Of a stretch of DNA of 64,000 bases, positions 41,490-50,871 are shown one piece after another. The notes under the pieces are model-generated. The model was not told the origin of the DNA. It did no database searches and worked only from the letters and a program-made list of their open reading frames with translations. The translations under genes were made by a program, and so were the position numbers. Within the stretch, counting starts at the first letter, position 1. The number at the start of each line of letters is the position of its first letter. The DNA comes from Gemmatimonadota bacterium (GTDB lineage Bacteria > Gemmatimonadota > Gemmatimonadetes > Gemmatimonadales > Gemmatimonadaceae): positions 186,001 to 250,000 of the forward strand of contig JAQBPX010000038.1 in assembly GCA_028287305.1 (NCBI GenBank), in the 5' to 3' direction.

Positions 41490-44400
41490 TCAGAATCCGA
41501 GCTCGATGACGGCGGTGAAGGTGCGGAAGTTCGGGTAGTTGAAGCCGTCGAAGCGGAAGGTGTACGGATCGCCGCCGAGGCCCGAGACCTCCGGGTCGTA
41601 CCCGGAGTACTTGGTCCACGTCATGATGTTGCGGCCCACGATGCCGATGCGGGCGCTGGAGACGCCGCCGAACTTGAGGCGGCTCACGAGGCTCACCGGC
41701 ACGGTGTAGTTCACCGACAGCTCCTTCAGCTTCACGTAGCTGCCGCTCTCCACGAAGTAGTCATTCGCGTCGAGCCCGTTGTAGAAGGTGTTGTAGTACT
41801 GCTGCGACTTCCGCTCGGCCGCCGGCTTCGCGCGCTGGTCATAGACCCAGTCGCGATTCTCGAAGAAGGGCCACTGGCGCGTGGCGTTGTAGATGTTCCC
41901 GCCCTTCGACCAGTCGAACACCGTGTTCAGCGCGAGGCCGTGGAACTGCATGTTGTTGTTGAGGGACAGGTTGAAGTCGGGGTTCACGTCCCCGATCTGC
42001 ACCTTGGTCTTGCCCTCGGAGTTCACGTACTTGATCGCGGCCTCGGAGACGGTGCGCCACGAGCTCTTGCGCACCACGAACCCCTCCTCGTTCACGAGCA
42101 CGGAATCGCGGTTCCACGCCTGGCCGGCGCCCGACGCGGCCTTCTTGGCCGGATCGTCGTAGAGCTGGTCCACGTTGCGGACCCACTTGTCGCCGTACAT
42201 CACGCCGAACGGCTGGCCCGCCGCCATGCGGAACATCTGCACCTGCGCGGTGGCGCCCGGGAAGGTGGGGCCCGTGAGGAAGGGCGCGACCGACAGCGCC
42301 GTGATGCGCTGGCGCGTGCGGTCGCCCGTCACGTTCGCGCGCCACGAGAAGGTCGGGCTGGTCGCGATGAGCGCGCCGAGCGCGACCTCATGCGTCTTGC
42401 CCTCGAGCGAGCCGGCGTTCTGCCACTGCGTCTGGTAACCAGTCGCGGCGGAGAGCGGCACCTGGATGATCTGGTCGGTGGTCGCCTTCTGCGAGTACGT
42501 GTACTCCAGCGAATAGCGCGACAGGAAGTCCAGGTTGAAGCCGGCTTCGGTCTCCGTAGAATGCGCCGGCTTGAGGTTGCGATTGCCGAGGTTCACCTTG
42601 GTCGGCGAGCCGCCAAGGATGGCGAACGACTCGTACTGCGCGTCGAACACCGGGCGCAGGCCGGCCGTGCCGCGCGAGGCGCGGAGGCGGAACTCGTCCA
42701 CGCCGGGCAGGGTGAAGTCCTGCGAGACGCGGTACGCCGCCGACGCACGATAGTAGTTCGCGGCGCGATTGTCCTTGCCGAACAGCGAGCTCTCGTCGCG
42801 ACGCACCAGCCCATCCACGATGAACTTGTCGCGGATGTCGAAGGTCGAGATGAGGAACGTGTTGCGGTTGCGAATGGTGATGGTCTGCGAGCCGGCCGTC
42901 AGCTGGCTCTGCTCGCCCGCCGAGAACTCCGGCGTGCCCGGCACGGTGAGGCTCCCCGTGGCCGTCGTCACCTGGTTGTTGTACTGGCTCTCGAAGATGT
43001 ACGCAGCCTTCGTGGTGTTCGTGAACCAGTTCCTGTAGCTGCGGATCGCCATCAGCGTGGCGCCGGTGTTGATGGTGCGCCCGTTCACCGACTGCTGCGT
43101 GAGGTTGCCGTCGCCCGGCACGCCAGTCGCGTCGAGGAATCCGCGGGGGGTGAGCTGCTTGATCCCCTGGTTCTCCTGGTCGTAGTTGTAGTTCCCCTCC
43201 GCGGTGAGCCAGTCGGCCAGGCGATAGCGCAGCTTGCCGGTGCCGGTGAAGCGCGAGCGGTCGGTGGTGTTCTTCTGGTTGTGCAGGAAGTAGAGCGGGT
43301 TGATGGCGTTGTTCGAGATGCGATTCGGGATCTGCGCCGCGTAGGGCGATCCGTCAGGATTCTTCGCGAACAGGTCGACATCGGGTTCCACGAACGTGAC
43401 TGCGAAAAACGGACCGAGCGGCCCGTCGATGGTGCCCTGGTTGTTCGACTTGCCGAAGAAGGTGCCGAGCGACAGGTCGAGCTTGTCGTTCACGCCGCGA
43501 TCCACGTTGATGCGCATGTTCTCGCGCGTGAAGCCCTTGAGCTCCTTGATGATCCCCTCGTTGCGGTTGTGCTGGAACGAGGCGTTGTAGTTGGTGGCGC
43601 CCACCTTCTGCCCAATGGAGAGGTAGCTCGTCCAGAACTGCCCGGGCTGGATGACCTCCTTCAAGTGATTATGCGGATTGAGATAGGCGTTGTCGGCGAT
43701 GCCGTTCGACTCCGCCTGGCGCGGGCACGTAGCGGGGTTGGCCGCGCCACAGTTCGTGCGCACGTAGTTGCCACTCGCGTCCACCTGCCAGGCGTGAGCG
43801 CCCGACTGCGGCTGGAACTTCGTCTGGAAGTTCGCGCCCGCCTCCGAGCGGAAGGTGACCACCTGCTGGCCCTCGGCCTGGTTGGCGCCGCGCTTCGTGA
43901 AGAGCTGCACCACGCCGTTGGCTGCGTCGGACCCGTAGAGCGAGCTGGCCGCTGCCCCCTTGATGACCTCGATGCGCTCGATGTCCTCGGAGTTGATGTC
44001 GGCCAGGCTCGCGCGCGTGATGGTGCCGTCGATGATAATGAGCGGGTCCTGCAGCCCGGTGATGCTCGTGCTGGAGCGCAGGCGAATCACCGGCGCCGCG
44101 CCGGGATCACCTCCCGACTGCAGCACGCGCGCCCCGGCCACCTTGCCGGTGATGCCGCCGAGCGCGCTCGTGGCGGGCACGTCCTTCAGCTGGTCGGCGG
44201 ACACGGTGCCCACCGAGAACGCGAGCTTCTTCTTCTCGATCGCGTCGGCGGTGCCGGTGACGACCACTTCACTCAGCTTGACCGGGTCGGGAAGGAGCTT
44301 GAAGTCCTGGACCTGCGTGCCGCCGGCGAGCGTGACCTGCCGCGAGATCGGCGTGTGCCCGAGGAAGCGCACGCGAAGCACCACGCCCTGGCCATTCGCA

Positions 44401-44621
44401 CGGCCCGCGGCCACGGTGAGGCTGTACGTGCCGTCCACGCGCGTGTTCGCGCCGGCGTTCAGTTCGGAGATGTAGACGTTGGCGCCGCCGAGCGGGCGGT
44501 CCTGCTCACCGGTCACCTTGCCGGTGATGACCGCTGCCTGCCCCTGCGCGCGGGCCTGTGCCGAGGCGATGAGCACTGCCATCGCGCCGCCGAGCCGGAT
44601 GGACCATCCGGAGATCCTCAT
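41490..44621 (-). CDS. SusC/RagA-family TonB-dependent outer-membrane transporter
   Basis: 1043 residues. Signal peptide 1-25 (ASAQARAQ), carboxypeptidase-like domain (about 30-110: ITGKVTGEQDRPLGGANVYI), plug domain (about 120-235: SVGTVSADQLKDVPATSALG, PLIIIDGTI, IERIEVIKGAAASSLYGSDA) and 22-strand barrel ending in VIELGF, the C-terminal Phe needed for insertion. Upstream is AGGGGGAA-type ribosome site. Operon with SusD. Imports a large ligand with TonB energy. Confidence 0.94.
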   Translation of the reverse strand: MRISGWSIRLGGAMAVLIASAQARAQGQAAVITGKVTGEQDRPLGGANVYISELNAGANTRVDGTYSLTVAAGRANGQGVVLRVRFLGHTPISRQVTLAGGTQVQDFKLLPDPVKLSEVVVTGTADAIEKKKLAFSVGTVSADQLKDVPATSALGGITGKVAGARVLQSGGDPGAAPVIRLRSSTSITGLQDPLIIIDGTITRASLADINSEDIERIEVIKGAAASSLYGSDAANGVVQLFTKRGANQAEGQQVVTFRSEAGANFQTKFQPQSGAHAWQVDASGNYVRTNCGAANPATCPRQAESNGIADNAYLNPHNHLKEVIQPGQFWTSYLSIGQKVGATNYNASFQHNRNEGIIKELKGFTRENMRINVDRGVNDKLDLSLGTFFGKSNNQGTIDGPLGPFFAVTFVEPDVDLFAKNPDGSPYAAQIPNRISNNAINPLYFLHNQKNTTDRSRFTGTGKLRYRLADWLTAEGNYNYDQENQGIKQLTPRGFLDATGVPGDGNLTQQSVNGRTINTGATLMAIRSYRNWFTNTTKAAYIFESQYNNQVTTATGSLTVPGTPEFSAGEQSQLTAGSQTITIRNRNTFLISTFDIRDKFIVDGLVRRDESSLFGKDNRAANYYRASAAYRVSQDFTLPGVDEFRLRASRGTAGLRPVFDAQYESFAILGGSPTKVNLGNRNLKPAHSTETEAGFNLDFLSRYSLEYTYSQKATTDQIIQVPLSAATGYQTQWQNAGSLEGKTHEVALGALIATSPTFSWRANVTGDRTRQRITALSVAPFLTGPTFPGATAQVQMFRMAAGQPFGVMYGDKWVRNVDQLYDDPAKKAASGAGQAWNRDSVLVNEEGFVVRKSSWRTVSEAAIKYVNSEGKTKVQIGDVNPDFNLSLNNNMQFHGLALNTVFDWSKGGNIYNATRQWPFFENRDWVYDQRAKPAAERKSQQYYNTFYNGLDANDYFVESGSYVKLKELSVNYTVPVSLVSRLKFGGVSSARIGIVGRNIMTWTKYSGYDPEVSGLGGDPYTFRFDGFNYPNFRTFTAVIELGF

Positions 44622-44799
44622 GCTGTTCCCCCTGGGATGAAAGTGTCTGCAGCATCACACGATTCACCTGGGAGGCACTGCACCTGCGACTGCAGCGCGG
44701 CGCACCACACTCGGCGATCGCAGGGGGCCGCGGAGTGCGCGACCAGGGGTGCCATGCGAGACGCGTCATGATGGGGCGAGCCGTTCAGCAGCCGGCGAT

Positions 44800-44823
44800 C
44801 ATCGGCATGCGAGGATGCCGATG
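44800..44823. terminator. Hairpin downstream of BlaR1-like gene
   Basis: CATCGGCAT, GCGAGG loop, ATGCCGATG: a perfect 9-base stem, ~80 bases past the stop of the minus-strand M56 gene. There is no clear T-run. Confidence 0.45.
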
Positions 44824-44905
44824 AGATAAACCAGAAGATGTGGCGAGCCCGTCACCTTGCGGGATGGGGCGAGGCCAGGCCGCGGTGCGGCGGGCCGAGT
44901 CGCGA

Positions 44906-45967
44906 TTAGCGGAGGCGAGCGGGTGCGCGAACCAGGACCTGGGAGTCCACCTCGACGCGAACGCCATCGCGCATCACTTCGCTCACTGCCGTGCGGGACG
45001 CGCGCACCATGAGCGCCGGAGCAGCGAGCGGGACAGCGGCGCCGAGCAACAGCGCACACACGACGGCGAGCATCATCCGTCGCGGGGGCGCGCCGCGCGC
45101 CATGGCGGCGATGCGCGCGCCGCGCTCGACGATCGGCGACGTGGTGTAGGCCGCGAGCGCATCGAGGCGCGCATCGCGCGGCGCGCCGGCGAAGGCGATG
45201 ATGGACGACAGCAGCGAGGCGGGGTCGCCGGTGCGGCGCACGGCCTCCTCATCGCAGACGAACTCGGCGTCGCGACGCAGGCGTCGCAGGACTACTGCGC
45301 TGAGCGGTTGCACGAGCAGCAGCGACGTGAGCAGGTCGAGCGCCATGAACCATTCGGGGTCGCGACGCTCGAGGTGCGCCAGCTCGTGCGCGAAGAGCGC
45401 GCGCTGCTCGCGCTCGGGCAGCGTGAAGCAGAGCGGCGTGACGCAGATCTCGCGGCCCGTGAGCGCCACCGGCGAGTGGAGCGCATCGCTCTCGGTGATG
45501 GTGATGCCGGTGAGCACGGGCACGCTGCCGGAGGGCGCGTGGCGCGTGGCCCGCAGGCGGTGCAGCGCGAGTGCGCGGCGCGTGAAGCCCGCGAGGCCGA
45601 TCATCGCGCCGAGCATCGCCGCGACCACGAGCGCCGCGCTGGTGCCGCTGGCGAGCGGGTCGCGCTCGATCGTGCTGCGTATCACGCCGGTGGGCGTGCG
45701 GATCACGCGCTCGTCCACGCTCAGGCGATTCCAGCGGTCGGGCACGAGTGGGCGAACGGCCGCCGCGATGCCGAGCGTCGCCGTTGGGGTGGCCGGTGCG
45801 AACGCGACGAGTCCCGACGTGAGCAGCGGGAGCAGGAGTGCCACCTTCCAGGTGACGTCGCGCTCGGCGGCGCCGCGCACGCGCGTGGCGACCAGCAGGG
45901 CGAGGCCCGTCATGAGCGCCGAGTGGAGCCACCAGGTGAGCAGCCAGTCGGCGATCGAGCGGGTCAT
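44906..45967 (-). CDS. M56 (BlaR1/MecR1-like) membrane metallopeptidase
   Basis: 353 residues with membrane helices near 12-30, 35-55, 110-130 and at the C-terminus (about 300-322). Zinc motif FAHELAHLERRD (HExxH) with a further acidic ligand in EFVCDEEAVRR. The usual C-terminal beta-lactam sensor domain is absent, so it is likely an antirepressor that responds to another signal and cleaves its partner. Overlaps the BlaI-type gene by four bases (ATGA), forming a two-gene regulatory unit. Confidence 0.88.
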   Translation of the reverse strand: MTRSIADWLLTWWLHSALMTGLALLVATRVRGAAERDVTWKVALLLPLLTSGLVAFAPATPTATLGIAAAVRPLVPDRWNRLSVDERVIRTPTGVIRSTIERDPLASGTSAALVVAAMLGAMIGLAGFTRRALALHRLRATRHAPSGSVPVLTGITITESDALHSPVALTGREICVTPLCFTLPEREQRALFAHELAHLERRDPEWFMALDLLTSLLLVQPLSAVVLRRLRRDAEFVCDEEAVRRTGDPASLLSSIIAFAGAPRDARLDALAAYTTSPIVERGARIAAMARGAPPRRMMLAVVCALLLGAAVPLAAPALMVRASRTAVSEVMRDGVRVEVDSQVLVRAPARLR

Positions 45968-46353
45968 GAGCCGCGCACGTCCTCTTCCACGCGCTTGAGG
46001 AGCACCATGAGCTGCTGGACGTCGCCGTCACGCACCTCGGCGCGATCCACGAATGCCGCGCTGGCTGGTACCGGCGTGTCGCGGACGATCGCCCTGAGCA
46101 TGCTGGTGACGCGCGAGACGATGGTGTCGCGCCTGGGCACGGCGGCGCGGTAGAGGTTGGCGCGCCCCTCCACCGCGTGCGTCACGAAGCCGCGCTGCTC
46201 GAGGCGCTGCAGCAGGGTGCCGATGGTCTTGCGGGAGGCGGACTCGCGCGTGGAGACGGCGGCGTGCACTTCGTTGACGGAGGCGCCGTCGGATTCCCAG
46301 AGGACGCCGAGGATCATCAACTGCAGCTCAGTGAGTTCGGTCGGGTCGGCCAT
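45964..46353 (-). CDS. BlaI/MecI/CopY-family repressor
   Basis: 129 residues starting MADPTELTELQ. Winged helix of the BlaI type: LTELQLMILGVLWESDGASV, NEVHAAVSTRESASRKTIGT, LLQRLEQRGFVTH, then GRANLYRAAV strand and C-terminal dimerisation helix. Next to an M56 membrane peptidase, which would inactivate it. The target genes are not apparent; the pair may regulate itself and a nearby gene. Confidence 0.9.
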   Translation of the reverse strand: MADPTELTELQLMILGVLWESDGASVNEVHAAVSTRESASRKTIGTLLQRLEQRGFVTHAVEGRANLYRAAVPRRDTIVSRVTSMLRAIVRDTPVPASAAFVDRAEVRDGDVQQLMVLLKRVEEDVRGS

Positions 46354-46511
46354 GTCGCGGGTCGGGGTGGCAGTCTCTCTGACACCAGTGCTACGCGAAC
46401 GGTTGCCGGATCGTTCGGCGGCTTCCCTCGATTGGGGCACTTCATACGTAAGGGTCTTGTAGCGGAACGGGATACCTCGCCGGGAGGACTCGTGATGCTG
46501 TTGGCGTGGTT

Positions 46512-46695
46512 GCGCTCCACACGTAGGGGTCGATTGGCGTAACAGCTGATCATGGTCTCCTCGGACTTGCGCGGACGAACAGATGCGGACTTTCGCGGAA
46601 ACGACAACCGACTCCTTGTGAACGGCACACCCATCGGGGTCTCCGAGGAGACCATAATCAGGCTTTACGCCCATCGACCCCTACGTGTGGAGCGC
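46512..46695. repeat. MITE-like inverted-repeat element, copy 1
   Basis: Ends match as inverted repeats: left GCGCTCCACACGTAGGGGTC, right its mirror. A second inner pair around TGATCATGGTCTCCTCGGA and its mirror follows. It is the same element as 49866-50126 with about 80 bases missing from the right arm. The two copies lie on either side of a PadR-ADOP pair. Confidence 0.85.
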
Positions 46696-46749
46696 GAGGA
46701 GGCCAGGACTTCCCCGTCGAGTACCGCAGCGGCCCCCCCGAGCCGCATC

Positions 46750-46797
46750 CCTTGCACTTCTACAGGAAACGTCGTACTCTCCTGTAGAAGCACAAGG
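46750..46797. promoter_or_regulatory. Large operator palindrome before PadR gene
   Basis: Left arm CCTTGcaCTTCTACAGGA, 12-base spacer, right arm TCCTGTAGAAGcaCAAGG: 16 of 18 positions pair. It ends 20 bases before the PadR start codon. Most likely the binding site of this PadR; a role as attenuator hairpin is possible. Confidence 0.65.
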
Positions 46798-46816
46798 GTA
46801 CCCACACCACGCGCTC

Positions 46817-47149
46817 ATGACCGACGAACGACTCGACCTGCCGCAGGGCACGCTCGACCTGCTCATCCTCAAGGCCCTCTCGCTGGGGCCGCAGCACGGA
46901 TGGGCCATCTCGGAGCGGCTGCACCAGGTATCGCGCGCCACGCTCGCGGTACCGCAGGGCTCCCTCTACCCCGCCCTGCACCGGCTCGAGCGCCGCGGGT
47001 GGATCGCGGCCGAATGGGGCACGAGCGACAACAATCGCCGCGCCAAGTACTACGAGCTCACGCGCGCGGGGCAGAAGCAGCTCCGCGCCGAGTCGGAGGA
47101 CTGGCGCCGGCTCACCGCCGCGGTGGCCCTCGTGCTGGACATGGCCTGA
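46817..47149 (+). CDS. PadR-family transcriptional regulator
   Basis: 110 residues starting [11 protein letters not shown]. PadR pattern: [58 protein letters not shown], and basic [11 protein letters not shown]. The stop overlaps the start of the ADOP permease gene (TGATG), so the pair is translated together. A strong palindrome just upstream is the likely operator. Confidence 0.93.
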   Translation: MTDERLDLPQGTLDLLILKALSLGPQHGWAISERLHQVSRATLAVPQGSLYPALHRLERRGWIAAEWGTSDNNRRAKYYELTRAGQKQLRAESEDWRRLTAAVALVLDMA

Positions 47150-49848
47150 TGTCGATCATCCCGGAGGTGCGCCACCTGCTGCGCGCGCTGTTCGCCCGCC
47201 CGGCGCTGGAGCGCGAGCTGGACGACGAGCTGCGCTTTCACCTCGAACAGGAGGCGGCGAAGCACGTCGCCGCCGGCGCGTCTCCCATGGAGGCCGAGCG
47301 CCGGGCGCGCGCCAGCTTCGGCGGCGTGCAGCGCATCAAGGACGACACCCGCGACGCGCGCGGCATCGCACTGATCGAGCAGCTGAGCCAGGACGTGCGC
47401 TACGCGGCCCGCGGCATCCGTGCTCGCCCGGGCTTCGCCGCCGCGGTGATCCTCACCCTGGGACTCGGCATCGGCGCCAACGCGACGATGTTCAACGTGG
47501 TGGACCGCCTGATGTTCAGGCCAGGGCCCTTCCTGCGCGACGCGGGCTCCGTCAATCGCGTGTACCTCTCGCACCTGGAGGAGGGAAAGCCGCGCACGGA
47601 TCGCAACACGGAGTACACGCGCTTCCTCGACCTGGCGCGCGACACGCGCTCATTCTCGGCGCTCGTGCCCATCGGGCATCCGACCCTCGCGGTGGGCACG
47701 GGAGAGTCCGCGCGCGAGATGAACGTGGACGCGGTGGGCGATCACTTCTTCGAGCTGTTCGACGCGGCACCCGCCGTGGGTCGCTTCTTCCTTCCCGACG
47801 AGCACACGCGCCCGCGTGGTGCGCCGGTGGCGGTCCTCTCCTGGGACCTCTGGCAGTCGCGCTTCGAGGGCAGGCGTGACGTGCTCGGCACCTCGCTGCA
47901 GGTGGGCCTCGTGAACGCCACCGTGGTGGGAGTTGCCCCGCGCGGGTTCACCGGCCTGGGCGACGTGGACCAGCGGCCCGCGCTCTACCTGCCGATCACG
48001 ACGTACGCCGGCAGCCGGGTGACGAAGGACCCGAGCGCGTACTACACGAACTACAACTGGGGCTGGCTGGAGCTCATCGCGCGACGGAAGCCCGGCGTGA
48101 CCGTGGATGCGGCGAACGCCGACCTGTCGAGCGCGTATCGCCGGAGCTGGGAGGCGGAGCGCGCGCTCAGCGGCGGCATCCCTCCGGCGGACAGTGCGCG
48201 CCCGATGGCGCTGGCTGGGCCACTCCAGGTGGCGCGTGGCCCCCAGGCGGGCCGAGATGCCAGCGTGGTGCTGTGGATTTCGGGTGTCTCACTGATCGTG
48301 CTGCTCATCGCGTGCGCCAACGTCGCGAACCTGTTTTTCGCTCGCGGGCTGGGGCAGCGACGCGAGGTGGCCGTGCGCCTGGCACTCGGCGTCTCCAAGG
48401 GCCGCCTGCTGCGACAGCTGCTCACGGACAGCGTGCTGCTCTCGCTGCTCGGCGGCGTGGCGGGCCTGTTCATGGCCCACTGGGGCGGGCGCATCATCCA
48501 GTCGATCTTCCTGCGCGGCGAGGTGACGCTCGGGGTGCTGGGGGACACGCGTACGCTGGTGTTCGGCGGCGCGGCCGCGATTGCCTGCGGCGTGCTCACT
48601 GGCCTGCTGCCGGCGGTGCGTGCTGGTCGCACGGAGCTCGTGACGCAGCTGAAGAGCGGCGCGCGAGCGGGACGGGAGCGGTCTCGCGCTCGCACCGCAC
48701 TGCTGGTGGCGCAGGGTGCGCTGAGCGTGGTGCTGCTCGTGGGCGCCGGGCTCTTCGTGCGCAGCCTGTACAACGTGCGCACCACGCGGCTCGGTTACGA
48801 CGTGGATCCGGTGCTCTACGTCAGCGGCAACCTGCGTGGCGTCAGGCAATCGCCAGCGGAGCTGATCGTGCTTGCGCATCGACTGGCCGAGGAGGCGCTG
48901 AGCGTTCCCGGCGTGGTGAGTGCGGCGCGCGGGCTCACCGTGCCCTTTCGCGACACCTGGTCGCAGCCGCTCTTCCTTCCGGGGCGTGGCTCGATGCGGA
49001 AGCTCGGCAGCTTTACGCTGCAGGGTGCGAGCCCGGAATTCTTCCGCACGATGGGCACCACGATCCTGCGCGGGCGCGGGTTCACCGATGCGGACCGCGC
49101 CGGAGCGCCGCTGGTGGCCGTGGTGACGGAGAAGATGGCGAGCGCGCTCTGGCCCGGCGTGAACGCGATCGGCCAGTGCATGCGGCTCGACGTGGACACG
49201 ATGCCCTGCACCACGGTGGTGGGCATCGCCGAGGACATGCACCAGCGGAGCATGGTGGATGATCCGGGGCTGCACTACTACCTGCCGATCGACCAGTTCC
49301 ATCCGGAGGACGGCGCGCTGTTCGTGCGAACGAATGGCGACGCGAGCGCGATGGCCGGCACCGTGCGCAAGCGGCTGCAGGCGCTGATGCCGGGCGCGAG
49401 CTACGTGAACGTGACGCCGATGCGCGAGATCGTGGGGGAGACGCAGCGCGCGTGGGACTTCGGCGCGCGCATGTTCCTGGCGTTCGGCCTGCTGGCGCTC
49501 GTGCTGGCCGCGATCGGCATGTACAGCGTGATCGCCTATGACGTCGCGCAGCGCACGCAGGAGATGGGCGTGCGGATGGCGCTGGGGGCGCAGCCGAGCG
49601 ACCTGATGCGCCTGGTGCTGGGCGACGGGATGCGCCTCACGGCCACGGGGCTGGTAATGGGTGGCGCGCTCGCGCTGCTGGCGACGCGCGGCATGACGCC
49701 GATGCTGTTCAACGTGTCGCCGCGAGACCCGGCGGTATTCGGGGTGGTGGCGGCGGTGCTCTGCGTGGTGTCGGTGGTGGCGTGCCTGATCCCGGCGGTG
49801 CGCTCGGCGCGGGCGAATCCCAGTGAGGCGTTGCGGGGGGATTCGTGA
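47149..49848 (+). CDS. ADOP-family ABC transporter permease (prefix domain 1 type)
   Basis: 899 residues. N-terminal permease prefix (about 18-65: ELDDELRFHLEQEAAKHVAA, EAERRARASFGG), membrane segment (about 95-118, AAAVILTLGLGIGANATMFN), then periplasmic MacB-type domain, FtsX segments (LLIACANVANLFFARGLGQR), and the second membrane/periplasmic/FtsX half (MGVRMALGAQPSDLM), ending SARANPSEALRGDS. No ATPase gene is near. Part of a PadR-ADOP cassette bracketed by inverted-repeat elements. Export substrate unknown. Confidence 0.92.
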   Translation: MSIIPEVRHLLRALFARPALERELDDELRFHLEQEAAKHVAAGASPMEAERRARASFGGVQRIKDDTRDARGIALIEQLSQDVRYAARGIRARPGFAAAVILTLGLGIGANATMFNVVDRLMFRPGPFLRDAGSVNRVYLSHLEEGKPRTDRNTEYTRFLDLARDTRSFSALVPIGHPTLAVGTGESAREMNVDAVGDHFFELFDAAPAVGRFFLPDEHTRPRGAPVAVLSWDLWQSRFEGRRDVLGTSLQVGLVNATVVGVAPRGFTGLGDVDQRPALYLPITTYAGSRVTKDPSAYYTNYNWGWLELIARRKPGVTVDAANADLSSAYRRSWEAERALSGGIPPADSARPMALAGPLQVARGPQAGRDASVVLWISGVSLIVLLIACANVANLFFARGLGQRREVAVRLALGVSKGRLLRQLLTDSVLLSLLGGVAGLFMAHWGGRIIQSIFLRGEVTLGVLGDTRTLVFGGAAAIACGVLTGLLPAVRAGRTELVTQLKSGARAGRERSRARTALLVAQGALSVVLLVGAGLFVRSLYNVRTTRLGYDVDPVLYVSGNLRGVRQSPAELIVLAHRLAEEALSVPGVVSAARGLTVPFRDTWSQPLFLPGRGSMRKLGSFTLQGASPEFFRTMGTTILRGRGFTDADRAGAPLVAVVTEKMASALWPGVNAIGQCMRLDVDTMPCTTVVGIAEDMHQRSMVDDPGLHYYLPIDQFHPEDGALFVRTNGDASAMAGTVRKRLQALMPGASYVNVTPMREIVGETQRAWDFGARMFLAFGLLALVLAAIGMYSVIAYDVAQRTQEMGVRMALGAQPSDLMRLVLGDGMRLTATGLVMGGALALLATRGMTPMLFNVSPRDPAVFGVVAAVLCVVSVVACLIPAVRSARANPSEALRGDS

Positions 49849-49865
49849 TTGCTGCCTGCTTCGTT

Positions 49866-50126
49866 GCGCTCCACACGTAGGGGTCGATCGGCGTACGGCC
49901 TGATCATGGTCTCCTCGGACTTGCGCGGACGAACAGAAGCGGACCTTCGCGGAAACGACAACCGACTCTTTGTGAACGGCACACCCATCGGGCTACTGCC
50001 CCGACAGGTGTGCCGTTCCAAAAGCATTGCAGTTGCAGTCTCCGCGAAATTCAGGCAGTTCTCCGCGGTAGTCTCCGAGGAGACATGATCAGCCATTACG
50101 CCGATCGACCCCTACGTGTGGAGCGC
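49866..50126. repeat. MITE-like inverted-repeat element, copy 2 (full length)
   Basis: ~260 bases that pair end to end as one long hairpin: left arm from GCGCTCCACACGTAGGGGTC through GAACGGCACACC, right arm the mirror from GGTGTGCCGTTC through the closing GACCCCTACGTGTGGAGCGC. Copy 1 at 46512-46695 is an internally deleted form. No coding sequence. No clear target-site duplication is visible. Confidence 0.87.
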
Positions 50127-50145
50127 GTGGAGCAAGGCCGAACCA

Positions 50146-50673
50146 CTACCCCACCGAATACCGCAGCAGCGCGCACGCGATCACGGCGTCTTCATTGTTG
50201 CCGCCGCCCTGGTAGAGGTTCACGTGGTAGGTCTCGCCCTTCTGCAGCGTCATGAAGACGTCGGCGGTGAGCTCCCCGCGTCCACCCGCGCGAATCTCGA
50301 GGGGCGGCAGGCTGTTCGGCTGCATCAGGTTCACGCCGCCCTTCGCGCACTGCCCGGTGACCACGGCCCAGCCGAGCATCTCGGATCCGCGCTGCGAGTC
50401 GAGGCTCAGCGTCACCTTGAAGAGCGGCGTGGTGCGCTGCGACGCGATGTTCGCGGTGCCGTAGAGGCGCTGCGTGCCCGAGCCCAGGTTTGCGGTGCTC
50501 TGCAGCATCGGCTTGAACTCCCCCTTCCAGCGGTTCACCGCCAGGGCACTGGCAGCCAGGGCGGAATCGGCCTTCATGGCGGACGCCGCCGCCGGCGTCG
50601 GCTTGTTGGAGACGCAGGCGGAGAGCGACGCGACGGCGCCCGCGAGGGCGATGATCGAGCGATATGACGGCAT
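50146..50673 (-). CDS. Lipoprotein of unknown function
   Basis: 175 residues from MPSYRSIIALAG, with AGGAG ribosome site nine bases upstream. Lipobox VASLSAC (about 20). Mature part: a helical stretch (SALAASALAVNRWKGEFKPM) and beta strands (PLFKVTLSLDSQRGSEMLGW, GGRGELTADVFMTLQKGETY), ending ACALLRYSVG. Resembles small membrane-anchored proteins with an OmpA/CHRD-like beta fold; no family is assigned. Convergent with the ADOP gene, with MITE copy 2 between. Confidence 0.65.
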   Translation of the reverse strand: MPSYRSIIALAGAVASLSACVSNKPTPAAASAMKADSALAASALAVNRWKGEFKPMLQSTANLGSGTQRLYGTANIASQRTTPLFKVTLSLDSQRGSEMLGWAVVTGQCAKGGVNLMQPNSLPPLEIRAGGRGELTADVFMTLQKGETYHVNLYQGGGNNEDAVIACALLRYSVG

Positions 50674-50871
50674 GAGGATCTCCTGGTCGTGTTGGGGGCT
50701 GCGTCTTGGACGCATCCCGGCGCCGGATGGTTGCCAGTGACATTGGCGTGAACCATCGCGAGCGCAGCGGGGACTAACCAGTCACGAGCGAGCAGCGGCT
50801 GGCTGGATGCTGAATAATGCGCCCTGCGCCGCAAGCTTGTCCATCGGCCTTCCCTGCCGCACCTTGTTCCG

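Larger units (their letters stand above)
46354..46816. other. Intergenic region with MITE-like copy 1 and PadR operator
   Basis: Between the divergent BlaI and PadR genes. Contains the inverted-repeat element 46512-46695 and a large palindrome at 46750-46797. No convincing gene in it. Confidence 0.6.

Noticed and set aside
41940-44771. A 940-residue open frame opposite SusC
   Set aside because: Antisense to a textbook SusC with plug and terminal Phe; product is Arg/Glu/Val-rich with no domain.
48289-49302. Long minus-strand open frame across the third ADOP gene
   Set aside because: Antisense shadow without domains.
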